DNA of 64,000 nt from Fallopia convolvulus (Eukaryota; Streptophyta; Magnoliopsida; Caryophyllales; Polygonaceae): contig OZ024730.1 in NCBI GenBank assembly GCA_964016875.1, forward strand, positions 33,151,795 to 33,215,794, given 5' to 3'. Made by a program: the position numbers and the translations under genes. The notes below the pieces were generated by a model that made no database searches, had not been told where the DNA came from, and worked only from the letters and a program-made list of their open reading frames with translations. This document shows positions 12,217 through 24,156 of this stretch, in pieces. Position 1 is the stretch's first letter. Each line of letters opens with the position of its first letter.

Positions 12217-14150
12217 TCACACATTACGAGGCCTATATATATGTAGTGAATCCACAAGATCGTCATCTTCCAAATCGTCTTCTAAAGGCATCATTAACTT
12301 ATCATTGATCTCGAAAACCAGTGTTGGATTCCTTTCCTTGAATAGCTTACACCCTCCATATGACACTTCAGTTGGGGCCATCTTAAATGACTCGAATGTC
12401 TCCGGCCAAATGCCTATTGCTAGCAATGCTTCGTCCTGAAGTTCACAATCCTCAATCACCAAGGATCTAATACTAGTGCATCCCATGAGAATATGATACC
12501 CATTGTGTTCTAATAGGATACCTGTAATGCATTGAGCCTGCAACGCGAGATACTTTAGGTTCTTGCAGTACTCAATAATGGTTGCAACCCCATAATCGAA
12601 TGACAATTTGCTAAATTCGTCAGTATCGACATGTGAAAGGCTTATGCCGAAAGAGTGAAGATTTGGGAACCGTAATGCAACTAGTAAAAGAGCTGCATTT
12701 GACATCGTCATACATTCGTAGTCTATAGAGTGAAGCTTAGGGCAGGCATTGACAACAACAACAAGACTCATTGTGCTTAATGTGCAACCTTTCTAGGGGT
12801 CCTTGATGCTCATCTCTTTTAGTTTGTTAAACGGCAAACAAAATACCTGAAAGAGGTCAGAATCATCATAGTGCAAGGCTGGTATCTGGAGCTTTCTCAG
12901 TTTCCTAGAGCAAAATGGAAGAAAATATGAGAACCCAAATCAAATTTCTCCTAATGCGAAGAATCAATGCTCTGTTCATTAACAAGAGAAAGATGAACCG
13001 TACCTACAGCACCTGGTAGCAATGAAGCGCAAGCCATCAGCGGAAGGCATGAAACATTCAGAAAGAACCAGTACTGTCAAATTGGGAAGAGAGTTCCCAA
13101 GCAACTCCAAATCCAAATCATGCACCCGCATACCTTTCATTGTGATCTCCTCCATTCGCGGATAGCTGCTCACAATCATAGTAACCCACGGTTGCGCATC
13201 CTTTAAGCGCCTAAAGTGGGTCCCATAAGCATCCCCGTTGATCAGGAGGGATCGAACATTGGGGAACCGTCGACTTATGATTAGAGGGGCGAGAGCGTCA
13301 CAATTCTGGACGAATACTCGGTGCCGGCCGTGCCGCTCCACTGAATACCAGTGTTTGCAGACTAAAAAGATGGAGTTGCGGTCAGCAGTGGAAGAGATTA
13401 GGGAAAAAACGGGCTGGATTGCAGCAGATGGGACCGAATCCTGTCAAAAACATTCGATTAAATAGAAGCAATGCAAATCCATGACCCTCAAAAGCACAAT
13501 GCAGCAGCACAACAAAGTAGTAAGAAGACGTCCAATTTAAGAAATGGTAAGTGTTACTATAACAAATGAGCAATGCAGTCAACACTATAAGCCAGGTTTT
13601 ATAGGAAATGGGGCTTAATTGTTCAACAACAACAACAACAACAACAATTTGGATTTGGTACTCGTACAATCCAATTTAGATTTGGAATTAAGTAACAGCT
13701 GACCTCAAATTCCAGCAACAATTCACCCTAAAGAATCAAGTTTTAAACAACAAAAAATTATTCAGTGGGGGCGGCATTTCTCTTCTGAAAGTGACTCTAG
13801 GGAAAAGGAAGACAAGGCTAACTTGATTTGGGAAGGCACTATGGTGAAGAGGAGCCATAGTAAAAGAAGAGACCAAAGAAGACAAAACAAAAGTGAATTT
13901 CGTCAAAAGTGGTGTCTAGATACAACAACTTTTTGGAACCCTACAACTGGTTAGACCAAAATGGCAACAAGGAAGAGTACTCCAAGAGGGGAAAGCTGGT
14001 TGCAAAATTAAGAAGGCAATCCAATAGATTGTACACTTTGTACTTACAAGTTGCCAAGCCAAAGGGGGTAAATGAAGACTATACCTCATCTATCCGGGAC
14101 GACGGCTGCTACCGCGAAGCACAATGCGCAACCCCAACGGTGTCCTCCAT
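12217..14150 (-). pseudogene. TIR1/AFB-like F-box-LRR gene, copy B, shortened
   Basis: Tandem paralogue of the gene at 9852-11250 with the same exon plan: exon 1 14085-14150, exon 2 13004-13440, exon 3 12217-12904. The F-box is SLISSTADRNSIFLVCKHWY. The C-terminal LRRs resemble TIR1 more completely than in copy A, with MSNAALLLVALRFPNLHSF and DYGVATIIEYCKNLKYLAL, ending YGGCKLF and HIYRPRNV. The middle LRRs are missing here too, so the shortening preceded the duplication. Exon 1 has an in-frame TAG at 14109-14111 and exon 3 has one at 12793-12795. These differ from the stop in copy A, so the two decayed independently. The intron between exons 1 and 2 is 644 bases and contains a CAA repeat. 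Confidence 0.75.
13623..13648. repeat. CAA microsatellite in intron
   Basis: About eight CAA units in tandem on the plus strand, within the large intron of TIR1-like copy B. Confidence 0.85.
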
Positions 14151-14365
14151 TGAGCGCTTGATTGTAGCAGAAAAGACACAAGCCCGATTCTCGAAATCGT
14201 CTCCCCGTTTCTATAGAGAAAGTACTTTCGCTTTCATGAACTTTCCGCCAAACCCTATAAATAGTAACAAATGCTCCATTGCTGCCTATTTGATAAAAAG
14301 TAGAAACAAATTGAAAAAAGGGATAGTTAATTTGAGTCAGATTTTATGTGGCCAGACATCATGTT

Positions 14366-14630
14366 TAATTCTAGTTTATTTTTTCACGGCTCATCGATTT
14401 GTTCAACAAATAAACTTAAGGGTAATTTATGATTGAAAAACTAAAAAATTTTAACTTTTTATAACACCCGAAAAAAACCCGACCCGACCCGAAAACCGAC
14501 GGGTTTTGGGTGGGTCGGTTTCGGGTGGAACCCGTCGGGTGAAAATGCCGGGTCGGGTGGGCGGTTTACAACCGCGGGTCGGGTGGTGGAAGTAGTCCAC
14601 CCGCACCCGACCCGACCCATTGCCATGCCT
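14366..14630. mobile_element. CCCGACCC-rich insertion
   Basis: About 265 bases are present here but absent at the matching point upstream of copy A, where CATCATGTTTTGATTGAACGG is continuous. The inserted stretch is full of CCCGACCC and GGGTCGGG and ends TTGCCATGCCTA. Similar sequence is common at the ends of plant hAT-like non-autonomous elements. Clean terminal repeats and target duplication were not found. Confidence 0.45.
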
Positions 14631-14639
14631 ATGTTTTGA

Positions 14640-15439
14640 CTGAACGGAGGGAGTATACTATTAAATTGGTCATTTCTAATTTTCGATACTAGGAATAGGG
14701 GTGGAATAAGGTTTCGGGTTGGATTAGGGATCACCAAGACAGTAATTTTTTGGGATGGTTATGAATTCTAGTGTAGTTTGTTGGTATGGGAGATGAGAGA
14801 TTGAGAGTAACTCATTCTCATCCCCTAGTTAAAAGTTTAAACAAACATTGGGATAAATCAAATTCTGGCACTAGAGTAGTTAAACAAAAAAATGATCATT
14901 CCTAACCCCATTTCCTAATCTATATGGGTTTATTGTTGACGATGGCAAAGTAGCATTTATGTGCTCTATATATTATACTAAATACTAAATCAACCTGTAC
15001 AAATAATACTATTATATTAATTTAGTCATTCCTATTTAATCTAGCTGGGTTTACTGGGTCCTTTGACCTAGTGTTATACTGTTCTTTTACCTTGATAATG
15101 GATGTTATTTTAACTTGATGATGGAGAAGGTGAGTAATATAGGGTGCACAAAAGGTATTGCATTAAAAGGCGCTGCTGGTTGCACCCAAACACATTGAAC
15201 GATGGCAAACTACACAATACCCATATGACAAGCAAAATAAGAGTTTACAACACGCATATAAGCATCAAATAAGTATCCTTAGAAAAAGGAGGGGATGTGT
15301 ACAATTGAAAACAGCTCTAAAGGAGAAACCATTTTGGAGGGACTTCAAAGATCCTGAAGGCAGCCCACACAACAAAGATGCAAGAAAGGGGGCGACAGTA
15401 AGGACTCCCACATCCAGCAGCAAGAAGCAAAACACTTTC
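14640..15439. other. Intergenic, no gene seen
   Basis: About 800 AT-rich bases. A Stowaway-end remnant (CGGAGGGAGTA) lies at about 14645. The frames present have no domain. Confidence 0.45.
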
Positions 15440-16557
15440 CTACAGCAGCATCAGACTTGGAACATACTCAGAGATGTAATGAATTTGGCTCGCCAAATTT
15501 GGCCTCGTCACACATCTACAATCGGCAGGCATATCAAGGTCATACACGACTAGCGCCGCATCACCATAATAGTTGCGGTCCAATGGGTAAAGCAATATGC
15601 AATTGTTTGGCGTGACATGTACAACACTTGCCCATGGGAGTTCAAAGGTGTATCGCTTTACCCAGCCTACATTCCCATCCGACTCTCTCAAAACCCACAA
15701 GCAAGAGGTGAAGTTAGAGACCGCCAAAGTCGACCCATTGTCGATAACTACAACCTTGCAAAAGACACCAAGTGAACCGTAAATATCAGTTGGCAATTCG
15801 GTACAGTCAATCGCCCCCGTCGACAAAGTGTAGGAAACCATATTGCAGTAGTGGGCGACGCTGTCACAAGAAATGTCGTGGTGTATGAAGTTCAGTGCCC
15901 CATTGAAATAGCAGGCCTCTTGACAGCTCAACAGTGGTGTCCATCATAGTTGTACGTCCGTGTCCTACACCGTCCATGAAAATGTCCTGAGGCTGAACAC
16001 AACGACCCGATGCAACTTGGTCTGATAAAATTGGAACTTGACAATCTTGTAATCATCCTGTTCGGCATCATACCCCAGGCCTAGATCAAAGTTTGTTACC
16101 CCAAAAGACAATCTGGGAGGACAATTCGGAACACCTGGCAATGTCCGCGACTTTCTAATTGTGGGGTTCCACAGCTGTAAGGTCGCAATTTCAGCATCGC
16201 CGTTATGACCCCGTCTGAGGAGGAACAACCCGTCTATGTAAGAGATAATGCACCACATGTCAAAAACTGAACTGACTTCACTTAGTCGCCGAATTGAAAC
16301 GGAAGTTTTGGAGAAATGAGTTCCATCTAGGATCACACAATCATAGTCGGCACCCTGGACCGTCATCAGCACGCGTCTTTCAGGATTTTCCTTTGATCTG
16401 CGTATATGTCGTTGAATAAATTTGCTATTCCTTATCAGGACCATCCACTCGTAGCATACGGCCTGGAAACGCACTAAATCCTCGGGCAACAGCAGTAGTA
16501 GTATGTCGGTTCGGATCTCGGTCGGTAGGTGGTCAACAGGGTTTGGTATACTTGTTG
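15440..16557 (-). pseudogene. F-box/FBA gene copy 3, two nonsense codons
   Basis: The same family as the F-box genes at 5.4 and 21/33 kb, but more diverged. The F-box reads DILLLLPEDLVRFQAVCYEWM. The FBA domain has LQLWNPTIRKSR, GLGYDAEQDDYKIV and VVFSLRTFSWTV, and the C-terminus is SEYVPSLMLL. Between SWTV and the next block (about 15931-15965) the frame stays the same but passes a TAG and a TGA, at the positions of H and R in the copy at 5.4 kb. No ATG lies in frame at the expected N-terminus. A hAT-like MITE sits right at the 5' edge (16566-16874). A coiled-coil gene of the usual partner family lies upstream on the same strand at 18.3-18.7 kb. Confidence 0.8.
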
Positions 16558-16565
16558 TCGTCCAC

Positions 16566-16874
16566 TAGGGCTGAGCACGGTTCGGTTCAAACCGAAATTT
16601 TAAGCCGAACCGACCGAACCGAACCGAACTGAACCGAAACCGATATGATTCGGTTCGGTTTTCGGTTTAGGAATTTTCCAAATTTCGGTTTCGGTTCGGT
16701 TTTCGGTTAATTTTCGAATTTTCCAAAGAAAAACCTTCTATTTATGTAAAACCAAAAAAACCGAAACCGAATCGAACCGAACCAATTCGGTTCGGTTTTC
16801 GGTTCACATAAAATGGGACGGTTCGGTTTGGTTTTGGTCGGTTCGGTTCGGTTTTGAACCGATGCTCAACCCTA
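16566..16874. mobile_element. hAT-type MITE with 8-bp target duplication
   Basis: A 309-base element with ends TAGGGCTGAGCA and TGCTCAACCCTA (11 of 12 complementary), flanked by the direct repeat TCGTCCAC at 16558-16565 and 16875-16882. The 8-base duplication is the hAT signature. The inside is low-complexity CGGTTCGGTT and its complement, so the element can fold back on itself. It is inserted at the 5' edge of the F-box pseudogene. Confidence 0.9.
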
Positions 16875-17229
16875 TCGTCCACCACCTATCGGAGATGTGT
16901 ATAATTCAAATGCATTAATTATGTATAACTATGAAAACACTATAGGGTGCATTGCATTACATCAAAAGGCAATCGGATACGCAACTTATGTTTTTCAAAT
17001 AACCATGTTTAAGTTAATATAATAGCATGTACATCGAATCAAAAGGATCTATAATCAAGCCAATCATAACTAATTAAGATATGTATATACTCCAGTATTT
17101 CACACACGTTAATTATGTATATGTATTCAAACACTATACGGTGCATTTCATATTTTCATTACATCAAAACCCAAACAGATAAGCAGTACAATATATGTTT
17201 TTCAAATAACCATGTTTATGTTAAAATAT

Positions 17230-17815
17230 CAGAGTGTACATGTTTAAGATAATAACCATGAGCTATCTAAATGATATTTAGTCAAGCCAATAATAACTAA
17301 TCAGAATAGTTAATCTTACAACTATAAAAGTTATCGTCATGACAAAATAAATGCCTAATACATTCACTTCAATTTTGATAAATTTCAATTCTTTTTTAAA
17401 TTCAAATATATTAATAATAAGAAATTGATTTAGAAGATATAGACCTAACATTTGGATTCCTACTTAAATGTATTGCTTACCTAACCATTTCTATAGCTAG
17501 CCATGCCACCTTATCAAATTCAATTCCTTCTTTTATGTATTAATTAGATAAGATACATAACTCAATATCGAGTTCCTTATAGAACATAAAATTTGCGCAG
17601 TCCACGGACGGGTTAAGCATTCTAGTTAGGATAATAATTAACTATCCATAAACGAATTCAATTCAACTGTCCCTAAAATCATAATATATGATAAACATGA
17701 GATACTTTGCCAATCTTGCAGCTGCTTGGAGTGGCCAAAATGCACCGTTTTGATTTTTCATGGGCTGGAACTCGACGTTTTAACACAAAAGCTGCCCAAA
17801 AAAAAATTCTAAAGC
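17230..17815. repeat. Broken copy of the 3.4-4.8 kb repeat, left part
   Basis: It matches 3605-3838, from the CCATGAGCTATCTAAA motif to GCTGCCCAAAAAAAA. About 300 bases unrelated to the other copies (about 17328-17630) interrupt it; that insert looks like a small non-autonomous element. The match stops at 17815 and resumes at 19085. Confidence 0.65.
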
Positions 17816-18304
17816 TACAGCATAGGAGTCCACTAGCCCTTGCTCCTATGTATTTCTAGTCCACCAGCCTTTGCTCCTATGTATTTCTACTATTAGCTAA
17901 ATCTTTAATGTTTTTTATTCTAAAATCTAAACGTTGTGAATGGTCTCTGTTGTAATTATAACAGTCACCCAAAATAACAAAAACATTACACCATCACAGA
18001 GAACCAATATGATCGAAGAAAATTTGTGCTGATGTGCTAAAACATCTCTATCCTTGAACACCCATTACTAAATTGGAAGTTGAGAATCTATTTTTGATTG
18101 CTGGGTTATTGCATGCACAATAGAAACGGCAATCCGACTGGGTTTTTTGTGTAATGTTGAGGGTTTGTGGTTTTGAAAGCTTCTGTGTGATCTTTCAGCA
18201 TTCAATTGTTTTCCCAAAACCACCCCCCAAAACAAAATTTACTGCCCAAGTGCAAACAAAGACGCCCAAATACCCAAACTTAAACGAGGGTGCGGCATAA
18301 TGTG

Positions 18305-18704
18305 TTATAAGCAAAGGATCAATAAGCATATATAATTGAATCGATTACGGCAAAAATAAGGGGTAGGAACTGTGTACTCTTTTCCCAGAACAACGCGCAA
18401 GTCAGGTGGGGAAGGATAGTCCTCCTCCAGCGAAGCCTTCTCCTCAACCAGGCCGAACTTGAACTGTTCAAGGACTTTGCAGTCGGCCTAACCTCCTGTA
18501 ATAATCCTTCAACTTCGGCTCTTCTGCCTCCACATCCTTTAGTTTACGATCTTTAGTTTTGATCTGTGTGATAGCGTCCCGATAACGACTTTGGAGAGCA
18601 ACATATGCGCGACCGAGACTGAGATAGCCTTGTTGTATCACGTCAATTCGGGTTCCACATTCATCGCAATCGCAGTTTTTAGGGCGCCTTGAGGAAGAAG
18701 CCAT
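18305..18704 (-). pseudogene. Small coiled-coil protein, member 3, frameshifted
   Basis: It starts MASSS at 18704, then has a Cys cluster (NCDCDEC), a helix and the core KDYYRRLGRLQ. One extra A at about 18472 then shifts the frame, and the protein ends LQSP. In the next frame the family tail is recognisable (VLEQFKFGLVEEKASLEED, YPSPPDLRVVLGKEY). The gene lies on a 1.27-kb segment (17816-19084) that sits inside an otherwise continuous repeat, so it may have arrived as an insertion. It is upstream of the F-box pseudogene at 15.4-16.6 kb on the same strand. Confidence 0.65.
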
Positions 18705-19084
18705 GAACGAAACCCACAAGATTTTTGGGGAGTGGCTTGACGGCAAAAAAAGGTTTTTGCCTTTTTGGGGAGTGAGCAGGGACTACTCTGAGTTTCAGTC
18801 TAGAATATATAGAGGAGACCGAACGGGGGTAAATAATTTTTTTTTTGAAAAAGGGTCTAAATAAATTTTTATTAATGGCTTGTCGTGAAAGTCTTCCTTT
18901 TCGTAGTATAAAACGGAGCCTCAATAGTTTTACTCTATCTTAAATATTTTCCCATTCTCTAATGTTTCTTCAAAATTAAAATTTTCAAGTAACAATTTTA
19001 CCCAAAATAGAATTTACAAGTAAATATAAGATGACTTAAATAATTTAATATGATTACAATCGGACTAAATGGCATGGGGGTAAA

Positions 19085-19990
19085 TAATGGAACCCCCTCC
19101 CGGTAATAATGGTTTTTGAGGCTCGGTGAACAGCAGTCTGCAAACGTAATAATGAAACCCCACCAAGTCAATCAATCAATTCACACAGCACAATCACTTC
19201 AGTAATAAATGGAACCCCAGAGCCTCATTTGGTTTAAATTATTTGGCGGTCATGCAAATAGAGATAAAATACAAAATAGTCACCATTATATTTTAGCTTC
19301 CCCCATGGTAAGGTAAAAATGGTAAGGTATTTTTAAATATGTAGAAGGTTAGTTTTTAGCATATAATAGTGACTAGTGTTCAATGGTATTTTTTAGTTTT
19401 TACCAGTTTAAAATGCACTATTACATATATATTTTTTAAGTTTTTTTGGGTTTTTATAACGGCTATTTTTCTAACCATGTAGAAAAGATGACCACCATCA
19501 CCACTTTCCGAGGTCGGAGTTTATCTCCAAGAAGGGTTTGAAGAGGCCATTACCATATCTTATAATGTGTATAATATATGCTGTTCTTATGCAACCTTAA
19601 TTAATACGTATGTATTAAATTAAAAATGATCCAATTATATTTCAATATTAAGCTCAAATTAACAATCTTGTTATAACTTTTATTATGGTATAATTTTTAT
19701 CATCGAAAAACATGATTAACATCAAATTAAAGCATAATTTTAAATTGGAACAAAAATTAAAAAGGGGTATACATGGAATAACTTGTTTGTTAGTTGTTTA
19801 CAAAGGTATGAATGGAATTAAAGAAAAGTGAAAGAGATATAGCAATTGATAAAGTAAATTTCGTATGCTATATTTCAAATTTATCATTCCATTATGCTAG
19901 AAGACAAAAATAGCTCATCTGCTATATTTTTTTCACCCTACTATAGTACTATACCCTATATATTATAATATTTATAAGAAAAGGGTTGTT
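19085..19990. repeat. Right part of broken repeat, plus AT-rich CCATGGTAAG repeat
   Basis: 19085-19260 continues the repeat interrupted at 17815 (TAATAATGGTTTTTGAGGC). From about 19280 to 19990 there is AT-rich sequence with CCCCATGGTAAGGTAAAAATGG and other phrases that recur at 38470-38910, 41500-41850, 43040-43960 and 44150-44850, sometimes inverted. No protein is encoded. Confidence 0.55.
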
Positions 19991-20351
19991 CCAAAAAGTA
20001 AGATCCACGATCCTACTTTTATAGGATCTTACTCATATGCTATATTTTTTTCGTATGCTACTAATGATCCACGATATCGATCCTGAAATTATTCACGATC
20101 CTACTAATAGGATCTTTAATCCTAGGCAGGGTCCGTTCCAAAAAAACGTACACATGTGTAGGCGATGTAGTGTGCATTTCATGTAATGGTGCATTTCATG
20201 AGTTTGAGTGGCCCCACGGTAAGGTTTCCACTCTCCAGTACTTATATCCAATTAGTTATACCCTTATGGAACTTAATCGGATGTCAATACGTCATAATAA
20301 TTAGTTTCCCGATCCCAGATGCGACTAGTTTTCGGGTGAGAGTGGATCGGA
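19991..20351. other. Short intergenic stretch
   Basis: No gene seen. It has two further GTGCATTTCAT motifs at about 20172 and 20191. Confidence 0.4.
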
Positions 20352-21284
20352 GCCAAGCGATCGGTTTTCTTCCAATCGTTGTAAGTCCAGTAGTAACATA
20401 TGATTCCAATGCAAACACCGTCAAGGTATTGCCTGGAATCAAATAGTTGGCAAGGTCTAGTTTAATTTTCAGCCCGGGTTCACATAGTTCGCATGGTCTA
20501 GTATAATTTTTGGCCCGGATTTACCGTTGTTGCGTAAGTTTTGGCCTTTGAAACAACCTGAAGGAGGGGAAAAACAGCTGAAAACAGTTCACAACCTAAT
20601 AATATCATCAGAGAAAGAATGGGACGTGCAACTGAAAAAATTTCGAAAGGACAAACCACAAAAACATTAACAATCCCATAGGAAGCCCTCACAAAAACAG
20701 ACCGACAAAAGGGGACGACAGTCAAGAATCCCACATCAAGAAGCAAGGAGCAACATACTTTCCTAAAGCAGCAGCAAACTTGGAACATATTCAAAGATAT
20801 AATAAATTTGGCGCGTCAGATTTGGCCTGATCACCACGCTACGAGTGAACGGATGACCAAGGTTACATAGGACCAGCGCCTCCACTTCTAGACTAACATC
20901 ACGGGGATCCATTGGCTGTAGCAATATGTCATTGTTTGGCGTGACATGTATGACACGCGCAATTGGGAGGTCAAAGGTATACTGCCTTACCCATTCGACA
21001 TTCCCATCCGCCAACTCTTGCGTAACCCACATTTCAGCCAAGAAATTAGAAATCGCCAACGTCGACCCATTGTCGATAACTACAACCTTGAGGAAGCCCA
21101 CATGCCAACTGTAAACTTTGGCCGACAAAGATTTTATCTCGATCACCCCCGTCGACAATGTGCAGGAAACCAGGCTGATCGTATATGCATCACTAGAATC
21201 GTCATGGCACAAGAATTTCAGCTCCCCATTGAAACAGCAGGGCTCTTCAAACCATAATCTTGGTCTCGAGCGGAGTTCCACGTT
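20352..21284. repeat. Segmental duplication copy 2, left half
   Basis: It matches 4965-5960 and ends at the LTR element, whose 5-base target duplication ACGTT occupies 21280-21284. The other half continues at 32555. Confidence 0.85.
20763..21284 (-). pseudogene. F-box/FBA gene copy 2, C-terminal part
   Basis: Encodes the last ~170 residues of an FBA domain, from ELRSRPRLWFEEPC through VVVIDNGSTLAISNFLAEMW to the end FEYVPSLLLL. Here the C-terminal frame is continuous, without the 13-base duplication that breaks copy 1. The missing N-terminal part lies at 32560-33147. The gene was cut by insertion of the LTR element at 21285-32554; the join corresponds to TDVELR in copy 1. Confidence 0.85.
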
Positions 21285-22702
21285 TGATGTCTCTTTATTT
21301 GGTGGTGTTTTTATATATGATTTCCTTTGTAAATATGTTTCTTTTTCCCCTTTTCTTGTGTGTTTTGTTCCTTTTTAGCTTAGTTCCCGTATTTCTATGA
21401 GATTCGGAGACTATGCGCGTTTTATGTGTTTTGTAGGTGTTTTGGCATGGATCAAGGGTTGTTTTGAAGGAGAATCGGAACATGGAGCAAGGCCCGAGCT
21501 TAAGAGGGAAAGAGAGGAGCAAGCCATGAAGAAGAACAAGAGAAAAGCCAACAAGAAGAAGGTGGAACGAGGTCCGGATCGAGCTGGAACCAACGCCGGA
21601 CCCGAGATGAATTGCTCGACCTGGGACCGACTTGCCCAGTAAGTCGGGCCCGAGGTGCTCCGTGTCGGTCCGAGTCGGTCGATGGCTGGATTGGGCTCCA
21701 AGGCACGAAATTGTAAACTACCACTTTTGCCCCTCATCTATAAAGGCTCTCTTATCTTCTAACTGAAGGAGGTTCCCACACACTTAGTAAGGAACCATCC
21801 CTCAAAAACTCTCAAGAGGATACTTGGAGAGCAAGGAGGAAGGAGAGGAGAAGGAGAAGAGAGGGAATCGGCCTAGGAGAGGAGATTGCCAGGAGATTTG
21901 ATAGGTTTTGTTGATAGATTAGCTTTGCCTTGTTTTGATTTTGTGGATTTGGAAACCTTGGATTGGAGTTTGTGGATTGCTTTTGATTTGTGAATGAAAT
22001 TTGGCTTTGGTTTGAGATTGATGATGTTGATTGCTTTGCTTTGTGATTTGTTTGCTTTCTTTGTTTGCCATATGGAGTAGATCTCCTTGATCTTGGGTTA
22101 TGGGGGAAAACTCTAGCTAGGTTGGGCTAGAAACCCCAATTCCATAAGCCTTGAGTGCTTGATCTAGGAACCCACTCTACATAGAGCTACAATTCCTTAT
22201 GAAAGTAAGGAATCAAGGCTTGTGATTGGCAAAGTAACGAAAGTGAACATTTGTCCATCTCAAGACCTTGCTTCGAAGGGGATTTCCCCAATGATCGATG
22301 TGTAGAAGTGGTTGGAACGAGGGCGAAAGCATCTCGATCCTATTCCGATCATCACTTATTGCTTGAATTGGGATGGAAAAGCCTTAATCTACTAGAGAAG
22401 GAACCCAAAAGCCCAAGATCTACTTTCAATCTTTGAGTTCGACAAAACCCAGCTACATCGGGCCCGACTTGCTCTACGTCGGTCCCGACTTCCCTCTTGT
22501 CGCCAACATCGGGCCCGACGTGACACTTGTGTCGGTCCCGACTGTTCCCTTTGTTTTCCTTTGTTTTAAGTTCTCCTTCCAACTTTCTAGTGTTTAGGCA
22601 CCTCAATCGAGTAGATTTCCCGAGCGTTCGACACCCACCACGTGCTACAACGGGGTCGGGTTATAAATTGTATCTCTAGACCCTCGCATTCCCGAGCGAT
22701 CA
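21285..22702 (+). repeat. 5' LTR of element 1
   Basis: 1,418 bases, TG...CA ends. It contains three of the TCGGGCCCGA palindrome cassettes (about 21645, 22459, 22510). The open frames inside are not genes. Confidence 0.92.
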
Positions 22703-22708
22703 AAAGAT

Positions 22709-22726
22709 TGGCGCCGTTTCCGGGGA
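22709..22726 (+). other. Primer-binding site, tRNA-Asp type
   Basis: TGGCGCCGTTTCCGGGGA, six bases downstream of the 5' LTR. It is complementary to the 3' end of plant tRNA-Asp (CCCGGCAACGGCGCCA, from memory) with one mismatch. Confidence 0.85.
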
Positions 22727-22854
22727 AGTCTAAGTGCATTGAGTGCCAATTTGGTGAGTTTCTTGTGTTTTGGTAGTGATTTGGGTGAGGGAATAGCCCA
22801 AACCCTTTGTTTGTTTTTGATTTGTTTTAGTTTGTGTCTTTGTTTCGTAGGTGT

Positions 22855-24156
22855 ATGCGAGCTCGTTCCTCCCGAGGAACACTTGAGATTGAGTTTGTGA
22901 GTGATCCGGAAAGTATTCTCAAAGAAGCCCGAAGAAGGAAAATGATGGAGAATCAAGTTGTCCATGGTGATGAGGAGTTGGCTCGACTTAGGGCCGAAAT
23001 GGCTAGATTGCAACTTGAGAAGGACAATCAAGAGGCGGTGGCAAGAAGAGAACGGGAGCAACGGATGAGGGCCGAGGCTCAACTCAACGCTCTACCCCGG
23101 AATGCACGCCAATACATGCATCCGAAGTTGAGGGTACCCGAACCGGTTATTGTGCTTCCCGAGGTTGCCAAGAATTTTGAGATCAAGACGCAATTCATTT
23201 CCCTCATCAAGCGTGATCAATTCGAGGGCCGTCCACATGAGTGTCCCATAGAGCACGTCAAACGCTTTGTGGACATGTGTGAGACGATCTCTACCGACGA
23301 GGAGACGTTGGAGTATGTGCTTCTAAAGGCGTTCAAGTGGTCACTTCGGGGCAAGGCCACACATTGGCTCGAGAGCCAAGCCCCTAGGTCAATCACAACT
23401 TGGAAGGCACTCCATGATGCTTTCTTGATGAAGTTCTTCCCGCCCTCAAAGAAAACCGAGCTAAGAAGGAAAATTGCAAGCTTTCAACAAGGTCCGAATG
23501 AGCCTCTCTTCGAAGCATGGGACCGTTTCAAGGAGATGTTGCGCCAATGTCCTACTCATGGCCAACAACCATATGTGCTCCAAGACATCTTTTTCCAAGG
23601 CATCAATCCGGCAACGAAGGACAAGCTCAATCTCCACACCGATTGTGGGTTCATAGATTTGACACCGGATCAAGCTTGGGAGCTACTTGACAAGCTATCC
23701 GATTATGAGGCCATGTATGGGGTGAGTCAAGCTAGCAAAGAGGTGAAAGTTCAAGGTGAAGGTGCAAGGAAGTTATATGATCCAAAGGGAGAAGACATTG
23801 ACAAGGATGTGAAGCTCCAATTCCTTGAAGGTGAAGTGAGCAAGCTTAAGAGGCAAGTCCACTGCTACAAGCAAAATGCTAGAGCTTGTAAGGAGTGTGG
23901 ATCCTTTGCACATGCTACACAAGTTTGTCCGAATCAGAGCCAAGTGCGCTTGGCCGAGCAAATTGAGGAGGCAAACTATGTTCGAGGAAATTTCGGTGGA
24001 AGAGGCAACTCAACAATGGTGGTAATGGCCGGTGGAACAACGGTCAAGCTCAAGGCTACAACAACAACTTCAACCAAAACGAGCCAAGGGCGCCGCAACC
24101 ACCACCATATAGGCCACCGGGATTCAATGAGCTACAATCATTTGCTCAAGAGATGA
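22855..24156 (+). pseudogene. Element 1 gag, frameshifted near its end
   Basis: The ATG follows TTTCGTAGGTGT. An N-terminal charged coiled coil (EELARLRAEMARLQLEKD) is followed by a retrotransposon gag domain with ECPIEHVKRFVDMCETI, FKWSLRGKATHWLES and AWDRFKEMLRQCP. A CCHC zinc knuckle CKECGSFAHATQVC binds nucleic acid. Gag proteins form the particle that packages the element RNA. Near 24,010 the frame shifts: the usual Q/N/P-rich linker continues in another frame that leads directly into the protease ORF at 24153. So gag and protease were probably one polyprotein and now carry one small indel. Confidence 0.85.

Noticed and set aside
15965..15970. An intron between the two halves of F-box copy 3
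   Set aside because: The halves join in the same frame with only two stop codons between them and no GT/AG pair, and the other copies have no intron there.
21397..21737. Overlapping open frames on both strands in the LTR of element 1 (also at 31248-31588)
   Set aside because: They lie wholly inside an LTR, have no domain, and are shared with the other LTR only because the LTRs are near-identical.
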